The notes under the pieces were generated by a model. It ran no database searches. It was not told the DNA's origin and saw only the letters and a list, made by a program, of their open reading frames with translations. Source: a virus. From it: DNA of 64,000 nt. The position numbers and the translations under genes were made by a program. Where the stretch lies: positions 1 to 64,000 of the IMG/VR virus record IMGVR_UViG_3300022843_000001; one strand, written 5' to 3'. Below are positions 8,919 to 18,458 of the stretch, in pieces (the first letter of the stretch is position 1; every line of letters begins with the position of its first letter).

Positions 8919-9351
8919 TGAATCTCTCTTTACTAAATTTATCATATAACGCGATAGCTAGTACCTGATCTCCGTATATAGGGTGTTCAGGATTTCCAGT
9001 TGGTATGTGAACTTTGTGTGTAATTTGAGAAAAATGTTCACTGGGCCAACGATATTGTGAATTACCTACTATATATACCGCATCCCTAGGATGTTCAAAA
9101 TCAATTAGGGATACAGATTCGTCGCCTTCAACGACTTCTTGTATTGCCACCACAGGCCGATTGCCGTATATTCTCGCTTCGTCAGGATGATTTATTAACT
9201 GTCCTGAAACTCCATAACCTAAGGTCAGTGACAAATAGTGAGAGGTAAATCTGCGTTTAACCTCCTCATGATTACATTCTGGAGTTGGATAAAATCCTAT
9301 GATCTTCACATTAATGTCGGCTACTTTTTTTATAATTTGATCGTGAATCAT
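8911..9351 (-). CDS. Tandem paralogue 1, unknown enzyme-like protein
   Basis: 146 residues, about half identical to the gene directly downstream, so a tandem duplication. Conserved blocks: GFYPTPE, RIYGNRPVVAIQE, DFEHPRDAVYIVGNS and YGDQVLAIALYDKFSKER. Its 3' end carries the ribosome site of the next copy, an arrangement repeated at the next junction. It sits between the glycine-rich adhesin and the amidoligase. SPOUT-like methylase is one possibility; no clear catalytic motif. Confidence 0.75.
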   Translation of the reverse strand: MIHDQIIKKVADINVKIIGFYPTPECNHEEVKRRFTSHYLSLTLGYGVSGQLINHPDEARIYGNRPVVAIQEVVEGDESVSLIDFEHPRDAVYIVGNSQYRWPSEHFSQITHKVHIPTGNPEHPIYGDQVLAIALYDKFSKERFNV

Positions 9352-9354
9352 TAT

Positions 9355-10275
9355 TTATACAAGACCGCCGTAATATGTTCCCAACCCAGAAGGAAATGAA
9401 ACATTACCTGTTCGATATATTGCATTATTGCTGGCACCACCGCTGCCTCCGGACCAGGTCGCTGATGCGCCTGAAGAACCCCCGACACCGAGTGCACCGC
9501 CATTTCCACCAGCACCACCGTATCTGCCAGTTGTTGTAGCACACGAATCTTCTAGCACATATCCGACAGCACCACCTGATGTTGATAGAGCCATGTTACC
9601 TCCATTTCCGTATCCGCCACGGCCGCCATTAGCGTATCCGTATGCCCCATTAGCGCAAGGTACACCATATCCTCCCGAGAAAGCGCCACTACTTGGGTTT
9701 TTGGTTCTAGGTACATAGTAGGCATTTGTATGTGCAGCGATAACTCTGATTCTTCCACCACCGCCACCGCCACCGCCACCCGCGGCGATATAGTTGTTAT
9801 TATACACAAAAAGATTATTTCGAGTTGTAGACCCTCTAAAGATTGCGCCAGGACCACCTGGCCCGCCGTTGCCTCCTGATGATGATGTACCGCCTGCGCC
9901 TTGTGCGCCTTGTGCTCCTCGAACGTTACCATTAAGTTGAATTGTAACTTTCCAATGATTGGCGAGATTACCCGTGTCAAATGCCCAATTGCTCGATGAT
10001 GTACCGTATGCATCACTAGTCAAGGTCACAACAATCTCTCCAGTAGAATCCAGTGCGGCAAAAGCGGCATTGGCGGCTAGATTAAAATTTGGACCCATCG
10101 ATATCGTTAGTGTTTGTGGACCCTGAGCACTATAGAATTGATTAGCACTAATTACACCCGATGTAGGTATCTGAGAATCTTTTCCATAATATTCAGATAT
10201 AGAAATAGGGTTTGTGCCGCCCATTTCCGTTTGTATGTCTGTAAAAGACAATGTACCAGACGAAGCAATAGGCAT
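9355..10275 (-). CDS. Glycine-rich tail fibre tip adhesin candidate
   Basis: 306 residues. The N-terminus ASSGTLSFTDIQTEMGGTNPISISEYY is a module common at the start of phage structural proteins. After about residue 150 come glycine-rich loops (GAQGAQGAGG, GGNGGPGGPG, GGGGGGGGG, GGRGGYGNGG, GGAGGNGG, SGGSGGASN) separated by short variable stretches. This resembles gp38-type adhesins of T2-like phages, whose polyglycine sandwich presents variable loops to receptors. It directly follows an S74 fibre gene with start/stop contact, as expected for a tip protein of that fibre. Assignment as adhesin is inference. Confidence 0.7.
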   Translation of the reverse strand: MPIASSGTLSFTDIQTEMGGTNPISISEYYGKDSQIPTSGVISANQFYSAQGPQTLTISMGPNFNLAANAAFAALDSTGEIVVTLTSDAYGTSSSNWAFDTGNLANHWKVTIQLNGNVRGAQGAQGAGGTSSSGGNGGPGGPGAIFRGSTTRNNLFVYNNNYIAAGGGGGGGGGRIRVIAAHTNAYYVPRTKNPSSGAFSGGYGVPCANGAYGYANGGRGGYGNGGNMALSTSGGAVGYVLEDSCATTTGRYGGAGGNGGALGVGGSSGASATWSGGSGGASNNAIYRTGNVSFPSGLGTYYGGLV

Positions 10276-12995
10276 TACTTATTCTCCAATATCTTAATTT
10301 TAGAGTTAAGTTCTTTTACGGCTTCTATCAACACGGCCACTAGTTTATCATATGATACCGTTTTATATGAATCGCCATCGATTTCAATCGACTCAGAAAC
10401 TATTTCAGGAAACACAGCTTCAACTTGATCAGCAAGAACACCAATGTCCTTAGTACCTGCTTTACATTCCGTATGAGCAATGCCAGATTTCCATGTGAAA
10501 TCAACACCATCTAGTTGCATTAGTTTTTCGATAGGACTTTCTATTTTACCTATAACATCTTTTAATCTTGGGTCTGAATAAGCAGTAAGATTACCTGCGG
10601 CAACCATATCTCCATTTGCACTACTATACCACGACCATGCAGCTCGACTCCATCCACCTAAACCAAAAGTTCCGTCATTACGCACACCCAATTTAATACC
10701 GTAGGAATTATTATGAAAAGATAATCCTGCTAGTTCACTATCACCGGTGCCATTCGATTTACATGTGAAACTTCCATTAGCGATGGTATTATTAAGAGCA
10801 ACATTCAAGCCGGAAGTTATTCCCGTTATATGATTGTTCTGGTTGTTACTAGATAAGTATGTAGCATTGGTTGATTGACTTACAGATGCAGTCAGGGTAA
10901 CATCACCCGAACCGTCTATAGAAACCGTACCCGTTGCATTTCCACCCAAAGAAATAGATCGTGCAGTTGCCCATGCAGATGCAGTTGATGCATTACCTAC
11001 AAGTGCAGCAGTAACCGTGGTGCCCGTCATTGAAGTAAATCCTACAGTACCCGTGAAGGTAGGAGACGCGGATTTTACTAAACTTGATGTACCTGTAACC
11101 GAGGTCGTTCCTGTTCCACCACGGGTTGTTGGTAAAGTGCCCGAAGATATTGCAGTAGCGGCAAGGCCTGAAATTGTTCCACCTGAGTGATTATGCGAAT
11201 TGTCAGCAACAACCAACGACACATCACTCACATCTGCACTTCCATCGATTGTAAAGTTACCGGTGACATCACCTGTGGCAAAAGTTACAGTTCGTGCAGT
11301 TGTCCATTTAAGAGCGGTGTTTGCTTGATCACCAAGTTGCATATATCGATTATCAAGATCGGCCGATGCTATCGTGGAGATATGACCAAACGTGTCAAGG
11401 GTTATATCTTGTATAACATTACCAGCCGAATTATTGACTGAACCTTGTGAACTTGTATCTGCGTGAGCAATTTCCAATACAAACGCGGGTTCTGTTGAAT
11501 CGGTATAATTAACTACGATACCAGAACCGCTAGATATTTGTAATGTATCATTACTATCCAAGGCAACAGAAGTTGTGTCACCGTCGGTTAGAGTTAATAC
11601 TGTGTCGATGCCCTCGCGCATTACATTATGCACAATTCCTGCAATAGCATCATCTACAGGAGTTACAGTAGTCCAGCGATTGCCCGTTTCATCCCACAAT
11701 AAAGAAGCATTTGTGTAAATGCCACGTTCTAATTCAATTCCACCTGACTCTGTAGGTACGCCAACTACGTCATTATTCAATACAATAGTATTGTCTGCTA
11801 CATTGATTGTGTTGCTATTTACAGTAGTTGTAGTACCGTTAACAGTAAGATTTCCGCCTACAACCAAATGACTGCTAATGTCTAATATACCAGTGATATC
11901 GGTATTACCGACAATGTTTGTCGCGGCATTAATATCGACAATGTTTGTCGCGGCATCAATTACTAGATTGCCAGTTGTTGTGGTTAATGTATTATCTGTG
12001 GTAACACCTGTAGTGATATTACCTGCAGTAAGACCAGAAACAATTGGATTTGCAACTAGGCCGATTGTTACATCAGATGTCTCAACATTATTTGATGATA
12101 CGGTAGTTTGATTAGCTGTTGCAATTATTTGTTTAACATAAGCGCCAGTTGATTGTGTTCCAAGAGCGACAGCATTGGCCTGAATGGCTGTATCGAAAGT
12201 CTGTGTAACCGAATCCCATACTACATCAACACCAGTTTCTGTGTTGTTGGCAAACAATTCAAAAGCGTTAAGTCGTGTAACCATTTTACTTGTGGTAGCG
12301 ACTTCTGCCGCGTCAACACCATTAACTACTTTGACGTACCAATCTCGAAGCGTCTCGTCCCATTCGAGGCCACTGGTTAATCTAGGAGTTCCGTAAGTAC
12401 CACGAGAAATAAGAACACCACCAGAAATTGCAGTAGCTGCCGTAATGTCACCAAGTCGAATGTAACTCGTGTTTATAGCAAGAGTCCCCGTGGCCGAAGG
12501 TACTTTCAAAGTACCGTTCGTCATATCGAGTGTTCCATTGAATGTGACTGTTTTTGTTGATGGATAAACTAAATCACTATTTAAAGTCTGTGAAGTAGTT
12601 GATAATAATTCTAATTTACCTACCAAAGAAGCATTGACTACGTTTACAATATCGTCAACCGCAGTACCAGCATCAGAAAGAGTAACTGTATTACCCGCAG
12701 ATACCTGAACAACTTCCCCTGATTGAAATGTTCCGACAATATCTGTGATGCATATTTCCGCAACTTGGGTAACAGTAACAACACCTGCCACAACACCAGT
12801 TGCGCCAGAAGTCAAACCAGTCACTACATTTCCATGAACTATTGCACCTGCCAAAGAAGCAACCGTATGAGTAAAAACCTTTGCATTCTCGGGATGTTTC
12901 ATGGATGATAGATCACCCATTCCAATAGAAATATTGTTGGAATTGATTCTCAATTCATCAAGAGAGTTAGTCTTTGCTGTGGATATTACGGTCAT
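10275..12995 (-). CDS. Tail fibre with C-terminal S74 chaperone domain
   Basis: 906 residues, threonine/valine/asparagine-rich beta repeats through most of the length, with patterns such as GNLTVNGTTTTVNSNT (about residue 390) typical of long beta-helical fibres. The last 100 residues are a Peptidase_S74 domain: S807-D-P-R-L-K812 supplies the self-cleavage Ser/Lys pair and the end is a coiled coil (VAVLIEAVKELNSKIKILENK). Followed immediately by the glycine-rich adhesin gene. A late TATAAATA box lies 38 nt upstream, inside the preceding gene. Confidence 0.88.
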   Translation of the reverse strand: MTVISTAKTNSLDELRINSNNISIGMGDLSSMKHPENAKVFTHTVASLAGAIVHGNVVTGLTSGATGVVAGVVTVTQVAEICITDIVGTFQSGEVVQVSAGNTVTLSDAGTAVDDIVNVVNASLVGKLELLSTTSQTLNSDLVYPSTKTVTFNGTLDMTNGTLKVPSATGTLAINTSYIRLGDITAATAISGGVLISRGTYGTPRLTSGLEWDETLRDWYVKVVNGVDAAEVATTSKMVTRLNAFELFANNTETGVDVVWDSVTQTFDTAIQANAVALGTQSTGAYVKQIIATANQTTVSSNNVETSDVTIGLVANPIVSGLTAGNITTGVTTDNTLTTTTGNLVIDAATNIVDINAATNIVGNTDITGILDISSHLVVGGNLTVNGTTTTVNSNTINVADNTIVLNNDVVGVPTESGGIELERGIYTNASLLWDETGNRWTTVTPVDDAIAGIVHNVMREGIDTVLTLTDGDTTSVALDSNDTLQISSGSGIVVNYTDSTEPAFVLEIAHADTSSQGSVNNSAGNVIQDITLDTFGHISTIASADLDNRYMQLGDQANTALKWTTARTVTFATGDVTGNFTIDGSADVSDVSLVVADNSHNHSGGTISGLAATAISSGTLPTTRGGTGTTSVTGTSSLVKSASPTFTGTVGFTSMTGTTVTAALVGNASTASAWATARSISLGGNATGTVSIDGSGDVTLTASVSQSTNATYLSSNNQNNHITGITSGLNVALNNTIANGSFTCKSNGTGDSELAGLSFHNNSYGIKLGVRNDGTFGLGGWSRAAWSWYSSANGDMVAAGNLTAYSDPRLKDVIGKIESPIEKLMQLDGVDFTWKSGIAHTECKAGTKDIGVLADQVEAVFPEIVSESIEIDGDSYKTVSYDKLVAVLIEAVKELNSKIKILENK

Positions 12996-13231
12996 TATTT
13001 AGCACTCTTCTGCGTTTTTGGTTTATTTGAACTATTTATAATGCTTTCGATCATACCTCGCAATTCATCAACTTCGGCTCGAAGTGATAACAATTCATTA
13101 TCCTTTGCCTTAATGGCAGCTTTCCTTTGTTGGAATTGAGCAAAGGATTTCTGATTTGTGTTGACAATAGCGCCAGTGCTAGCATCTCTTTCGAGATCAG
13201 ATTCTCCTTGTACCTTTAATTTCTTACTCAT
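12995..13231 (-). CDS. Small coiled-coil structural-region protein
   Basis: 78 residues from ATG at 13231 (MSKKLKVQGESDLERDAS...). An upstream TTG at 13243 extends the frame but overlaps the previous stop; ATG at 13231 just past that stop is preferred. Residues 30-65 form a clear coiled coil (KAKDNELLSLRAEVDELRGMIE pattern), the tail is basic. The KVQGESDLERD motif is shared with small proteins beside fibre and baseplate genes of marine T4-like phages. Its stop codon touches the start of the fibre gene. Possibly a fibre connector; not proven. Confidence 0.7.
   Translation of the reverse strand: MSKKLKVQGESDLERDASTGAIVNTNQKSFAQFQQRKAAIKAKDNELLSLRAEVDELRGMIESIINSSNKPKTQKSAK
13033..13040 (-). 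promoter_or_regulatory. T4-type late promoter box TATAAATA
   Basis: Minus-strand TATAAATA within the 3' end of the small coiled-coil gene, 37 nt before the fibre ATG at 12995, giving a leader of about 30 nt. Confidence 0.5.
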
Positions 13232-13235
13232 TTTA

Positions 13236-16200
13236 TTACCCAAATAATGCGATTGTTCGGAATTCCTTAATTTGAGGAACCTTAGCAGAATTGTTACTTG
13301 TCAAGACGATCTTTAATTGTATCGCGCTGAATACGGAAGCAAAGGAATCACCTGCCGCAAGGCCTGAAACATCCTGTGCAGCAACTCCATTTTCGAAATC
13401 ATATTCAATTTCAGTAAAGAGAGAAGCATCATCATTGGCCAAGGGAGCTCCACCAAGAGGATAAGCTCGAATCCATGGTTGTTCATTGAAGATCAAAGTG
13501 TCTTCTTCATCAACTCTATAATACAAATCGATGTTAGTTCCTAATGGACGATTAACTACCATCCAAGCCTTAAAACCATTAGCACTTTGTTCGAAAGTTA
13601 TCTTTCTTGTCATGTATCGACTTAATGCTGAGTTATCTGTAGGGTTTAATTCGTCAATGTATCTAGAAGTTGTACCATCAAGCTCTTTGTAAACTCGATC
13701 ATTGACACCTACAGTATACGAGTCTTCATCGACTGGTTGATTAATTCGGTTGTTGACTGTAATTACAGACATACGTTCTTTGTCCAATACTGGAGACAAG
13801 TTAGAATTAACAGAAGTCATGACACCTTTAAGATAAAAACTTCTTGCATTTCCTACGGGTTGATTATTAGTATGAGGTATAACCTGTGGAGTTGTTTCTA
13901 CTAAACTGGTATTTTCTAATAATCCTATATACGATGTAGCAGGATTATAAGGTTTTGCAGATTCACTAGAAGATTTCTTCTCCCAAGCAATAGCCGTGTT
14001 AGGCAAAATAATTGACTGTATTTGTGTCTGCATCAATTCGAATTTTCTATTCTCTGTTGCATTCACAACAATGCCGCCACCTGTTGCGGTAGAAGTTGCA
14101 GCACTGCCTGGTACGATAACATAAAAATCAGGTTCAACTTTTGATATTACATGATCACCATTTATTGTTAATCCACCCGTTGCAGTCGCCCCTGTTATAG
14201 AAACAGTATCGCCGATATTCATTCCGTGGTTTCTGTGTGATACTCTAACATCGGTTTTTGTGTTAACTGCTTCGATAGGGTCTTTGCCCAACAATTTAGC
14301 AGGTACTTCCTTGTTTACCAAAGTAACAAGTCCGGTTGCCGAAGTGTCGAATGCAGCACGATATATCGTGAATTTTAAATCCTTAAATTGATCTGAATGC
14401 CATGCGGTCCCGTTGGCAGATTTAAATAATACACCAAGGGCAGGTTGCTTTGCAATACGGTAATTAGCATTCGTAACGTCAAATTTACCTAGTTCTGATA
14501 CCCATGCTTCATATTCTGTATTGTCTGCTTTCAGTACAAGGGCGTATTCAATACCGTCCTTTAAATAAACAGGGTCATTAAAGGTAAAAGTTGTTGGAGT
14601 TACTGCCGTTTCAGAAACACTAACGTCTGCAGAAGTCAATGAAGCTTCGGCAATTATTTCTGCTGTAGGATAACCATTCACAACTGTTCTAATTTGCGCC
14701 AACACAACACTAGTAGTTGTTGCCGATTTAGTTTTAAAGAAGGCGTCGATCATCGTAACAAAAGCACCTCCAACTTCATTTATTATAAATGTTTGTGCCA
14801 ATGGATCTCTACCACCGCCACCGCCACCGCCACCGAAAGTTTGTATATTCTGACTACTAATAGATCTGTTGACTGTAACAATAGTTCGATTTTGAGAAAT
14901 TTCAGTTTCTTCGAATGTTGGCACCTTAGTACTTATTACAGTACCTTCAACCGCCTTTAATAATCCTTGTGCAGCATAAGAATTACTTGCCGTAGAAGAT
15001 TCAAACTCATCGTTGTTGTCAGCTTCGTCTGTTAATTTAACTTCGCGCTGGCCTGTTTTAAAAGTATGTGTCGTATTTGAAGGTACGATAAATGAACCCC
15101 AAATTTCGCCATCAGCACTTGTAATTAACTCTGTTGTAGTCTCTGGATGGCTTGTAAATCCTTTATACGAAGTATCGATATTAGAACCATTTGCCTGACC
15201 TGCATTCCAAGTAGCATAAGTAGAAGAAGATTCATTTTTTGCATAGTCAGTAAGATCAATGCCGTCAAAATACAAATACATAGTTGTGCTAGGTTTTAGT
15301 CGGTTAGCATAAAAGAAAACCTTTCTTGATCTCATAAAAGGAATAAAGTTTATATTAACAACTTTATCACCAAGATCTTTTTCAACCGTTTCATGACTAA
15401 TATTAGTCCGAATACCTGTATTGGTTTGTCGACTGGTTGTTGTGTTAGTAGTCGTAGTTGTAAGTGCATTTTGGTTACGAGTTGTTCGACTATTAGAATC
15501 AGTACCCGCCCAAGTTGTTTGCCAAGCATTCCATTCTGTACCAAGCACACCTGCTTTATCAGCAAGAAATTTCATAGCATCATAAACACCAGTCTCATTA
15601 ATAACTACCTGAGGTCTAGTTTCTGTGTCTATCCAATCATCTGTTGCTGGTGATAATTTTAGATTACCTGCATAATCAAATACCAAATAAGGCATCAGAT
15701 TTTCTACACCAGAAGCGTATGGTTGTGTAATTGAAGCAACCATACCAGTTAAATCTGCTCTGCCTGATGTAGTAATAGTATTATCGTAAGGCAGTGTTAT
15801 AATAGTCTCATGTTGCTTGATACCTGCAATATTGCTTGATACATCAACCTTCAACGAAATTGCATCTTGGTGAAAGTGAGGACGAAGTATTCCTTCTTGA
15901 ATGTCCATTGCAATTTTATAATCTGTGCTGGTAACGTCTCCTACACTATGACCGTTGAAGTTATCTACAACAAAGCCATTTTTAAATCGTTCCACACCGG
16001 AAGCATCCAGAGTAGAAGCAGACAATACACTCTGCTCTAATAATGACAAGGTTGTGTAATACTCTAGATTTTTTACGCGTTTGTCCAATTTGCCAATATC
16101 ACTCATAGTGTATCGACGATTGTTAATGATTCGTGGACGAACATCAGATAAAGCGCCTGTGTATGGAGCAATGTCTAATTCGTATAGAGTCATTGAATCT

Positions 16201-18446
16201 TCATTTGATTGTGGCGATTTTGGATCAATTGCTGATTCACCACGAACCACACCAAATTCTCCATTATCCTTGAGAAACAACTTATCTTTTCGTGCAAGAT
16301 AGATGTTGAAATCCATGATAGTAATTTGCCCAGGTGCAGCAACACTGCCTGGACTAACAAACGCTGTTCCAGCTTCGTTGATCGTAGGACGAAAGTCTAT
16401 AACGTCATGTAATGAGAAAAGACCCTTCGAAGATTCATATGATGGAATCTCGTCCCAAGTAATTTCCGATATACCTGCGTATGATGCAACAGTGAAGAAA
16501 TCACCCGCGCCATGAGAGAAGTAATCAAAAACGATTGTGATGCCTGCCGTGGGTGCAGGTGCACCATATTTTAATCGAATACGACCAACATCATAGAAGT
16601 TATCTCTTTGTCCATTATCAAGACTGTAACGTTCAGTAATATCTTGACCACCCATTGTAACACTCTTCAATTGATAAATGTCTGTTTTTGAGAGCGAATC
16701 ATGTGAACCTGCCACAAGATTAGGAGAAGCGATAGTTAATGACGAATCTACAACCATAGACTTAGTCTTAGGAGTTGCGACCGCGGCTTGTACTGCAACA
16801 TCGATGTATAGAATATAAGTTTCTGCTGCAACACTGCCATCCGTAAATGTAATGCCTTGATTTCCGCCAGTAAAAGCAGAAGTATAATTAACAATATCAC
16901 CTGTTGCTGTGTTACATAACACCGCCGCGGCTTTGTTAGTAAACAATTCGTTTGCACCCGATGTGCTGAATGAAACACTTGTTCCAGCAGAACCAGTTCC
17001 TGTAAACGTTTTGCTTAGGTAAGTAGTTGTTGTATTAACATCAATTGATTCAATATTACTATACGCTAATGGAAACAAAGCAATATTATTTCCGCTGTCA
17101 TTAAGAATACCTGCATTCGCACCTAAAGTAGCAAGGAATGGAAATGTGCCAGAATGTTTAATAAACCCTATGTCACTTTTAAGTTGACCCGCATTCATTT
17201 TAATATCGAAAAGATAAAGATTGTATACACCAGAGACACCTGTGTATTCCATATTTCGAATTCGTGCAGAGCCGATGTTTGCGTTATTTGCCGCGTTATG
17301 TAATTCGACAGGAACAAGACTTAAAACGTGATTAATGTTACCGCTCATTGCAGTGGTGGTAACATAATTACCGTATAGAATTGGCGTTGCGGAGTTTCCT
17401 ACAGCAGATATATCTGCCGCTGATCTTGATCTATCGATATCAATATAAGTTGGAGAAATTGTTTCAATGCGAGTACCGTTAACATATGCAACCGAAGGTT
17501 CAAGTACAGTCTGTAGTTTAGCCGCGTCAGATGGATGATCTCTCATTGATATTTGAAAAGGTCGTAATGTATAATTACCAGATTCTTCAAATGTTCGCGT
17601 TGCAAGAATTTTTAGTAATTCGTTATATTCTGTGCCACGAGCTTCCAAGAGCAATGCTCCGTTTTCTATGTGCGCCAATTGAATGAATTTGTTTTCGGTA
17701 CGACTCGCCTCATCTACTGGTTGGGTTTTTAATACCAAAGTTATGTTGTATCTGTGAGCACCAGGTGCTGCTTGATTGGGAGAATTTGTAGCGTTATCTC
17801 CAAGAGTTGCATCTTCAGCAATAGTAATAACCGCTTCTGTTATAGCAAGAACAACTTTGATTGTTGGTACGTTTGAATATTTACCCACGACAACTGTTTG
17901 AGCACCCGAGTGTACAAAGTTACCATTGACAAAATATATTCCAGGTAATATATCATAGGTCGAAGCTTTACCAATTGGCGTTGTCGCGGCAGCACCAATC
18001 GTTGCTGCAACTCCACCTGTGATTGCAAGAACTTCATCTGCAATGAATAATTTTGCACCAGCAGAACCTGAAGTTGTATATTGAATATAGATTGTGTCTG
18101 GGTCAGAACCTGCAGCAGCAGTAGTTGTGATAACTTTCGCGGTAACACCAGTTCCAGCACCAGTAACTACGCTTCCTGCAACAATTGTTGCAAATGCGCC
18201 AGTTGTTACGGTGATTTTTGCGTAGTGGACATTTGTATCGAAAGTCGGGTCACCCCCTATTACTCTAGTTCCGTCTTTAAATACATGCTCTCCAAATCGA
18301 GCGACTTGATTTTGAAGTACGGTTTGTAATTGCGTTAACTCTCGGCCCTGCACAGCATGACCTGGGCGAAACAACATCCGAAGATAATTTTTAGTTTCGT
18401 CAAAATCATCATTATAAGGTGCTTGCGTATAGGTTCTTAATGTCAT
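13236..18446 (-). CDS. Large baseplate/tail structural protein (DUF4815-type)
   Basis: 1736 residues, the longest gene here. The N-terminus (TYTQAPYNDDFDETKNYLRMLF then GRELTQLQTVLQNQVARFGEH) matches the DUF4815 region of large virion proteins in marine T4-like phages. Later parts are beta-rich with a GGGGGGGG linker near residue 1210 before DPLAQTF, as in those proteins. It lies directly downstream of gp8 where T4 has gp9-gp11, so a peripheral baseplate or fibre-attachment role is likely. No enzymatic motif seen. Confidence 0.82.
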   Translation of the reverse strand: MTLRTYTQAPYNDDFDETKNYLRMLFRPGHAVQGRELTQLQTVLQNQVARFGEHVFKDGTRVIGGDPTFDTNVHYAKITVTTGAFATIVAGSVVTGAGTGVTAKVITTTAAAGSDPDTIYIQYTTSGSAGAKLFIADEVLAITGGVAATIGAAATTPIGKASTYDILPGIYFVNGNFVHSGAQTVVVGKYSNVPTIKVVLAITEAVITIAEDATLGDNATNSPNQAAPGAHRYNITLVLKTQPVDEASRTENKFIQLAHIENGALLLEARGTEYNELLKILATRTFEESGNYTLRPFQISMRDHPSDAAKLQTVLEPSVAYVNGTRIETISPTYIDIDRSRSAADISAVGNSATPILYGNYVTTTAMSGNINHVLSLVPVELHNAANNANIGSARIRNMEYTGVSGVYNLYLFDIKMNAGQLKSDIGFIKHSGTFPFLATLGANAGILNDSGNNIALFPLAYSNIESIDVNTTTTYLSKTFTGTGSAGTSVSFSTSGANELFTNKAAAVLCNTATGDIVNYTSAFTGGNQGITFTDGSVAAETYILYIDVAVQAAVATPKTKSMVVDSSLTIASPNLVAGSHDSLSKTDIYQLKSVTMGGQDITERYSLDNGQRDNFYDVGRIRLKYGAPAPTAGITIVFDYFSHGAGDFFTVASYAGISEITWDEIPSYESSKGLFSLHDVIDFRPTINEAGTAFVSPGSVAAPGQITIMDFNIYLARKDKLFLKDNGEFGVVRGESAIDPKSPQSNEDSMTLYELDIAPYTGALSDVRPRIINNRRYTMSDIGKLDKRVKNLEYYTTLSLLEQSVLSASTLDASGVERFKNGFVVDNFNGHSVGDVTSTDYKIAMDIQEGILRPHFHQDAISLKVDVSSNIAGIKQHETIITLPYDNTITTSGRADLTGMVASITQPYASGVENLMPYLVFDYAGNLKLSPATDDWIDTETRPQVVINETGVYDAMKFLADKAGVLGTEWNAWQTTWAGTDSNSRTTRNQNALTTTTTNTTTSRQTNTGIRTNISHETVEKDLGDKVVNINFIPFMRSRKVFFYANRLKPSTTMYLYFDGIDLTDYAKNESSSTYATWNAGQANGSNIDTSYKGFTSHPETTTELITSADGEIWGSFIVPSNTTHTFKTGQREVKLTDEADNNDEFESSTASNSYAAQGLLKAVEGTVISTKVPTFEETEISQNRTIVTVNRSISSQNIQTFGGGGGGGGRDPLAQTFIINEVGGAFVTMIDAFFKTKSATTTSVVLAQIRTVVNGYPTAEIIAEASLTSADVSVSETAVTPTTFTFNDPVYLKDGIEYALVLKADNTEYEAWVSELGKFDVTNANYRIAKQPALGVLFKSANGTAWHSDQFKDLKFTIYRAAFDTSATGLVTLVNKEVPAKLLGKDPIEAVNTKTDVRVSHRNHGMNIGDTVSITGATATGGLTINGDHVISKVEPDFYVIVPGSAATSTATGGGIVVNATENRKFELMQTQIQSIILPNTAIAWEKKSSSESAKPYNPATSYIGLLENTSLVETTPQVIPHTNNQPVGNARSFYLKGVMTSVNSNLSPVLDKERMSVITVNNRINQPVDEDSYTVGVNDRVYKELDGTTSRYIDELNPTDNSALSRYMTRKITFEQSANGFKAWMVVNRPLGTNIDLYYRVDEEDTLIFNEQPWIRAYPLGGAPLANDDASLFTEIEYDFENGVAAQDVSGLAAGDSFASVFSAIQLKIVLTSNNSAKVPQIKEFRTIALFG

Positions 18447-18458
18447 TTTGGAATATTC

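Noticed and set aside
9352-9359. TATAAATA box at the start of the first tandem paralogue
   Set aside because: It touches the ATG (no gap), so a transcript would start inside the gene; likely chance.
13231-13243. TTG start for the small coiled-coil protein
   Set aside because: It overlaps the previous stop and the ATG at 13231 is better placed.
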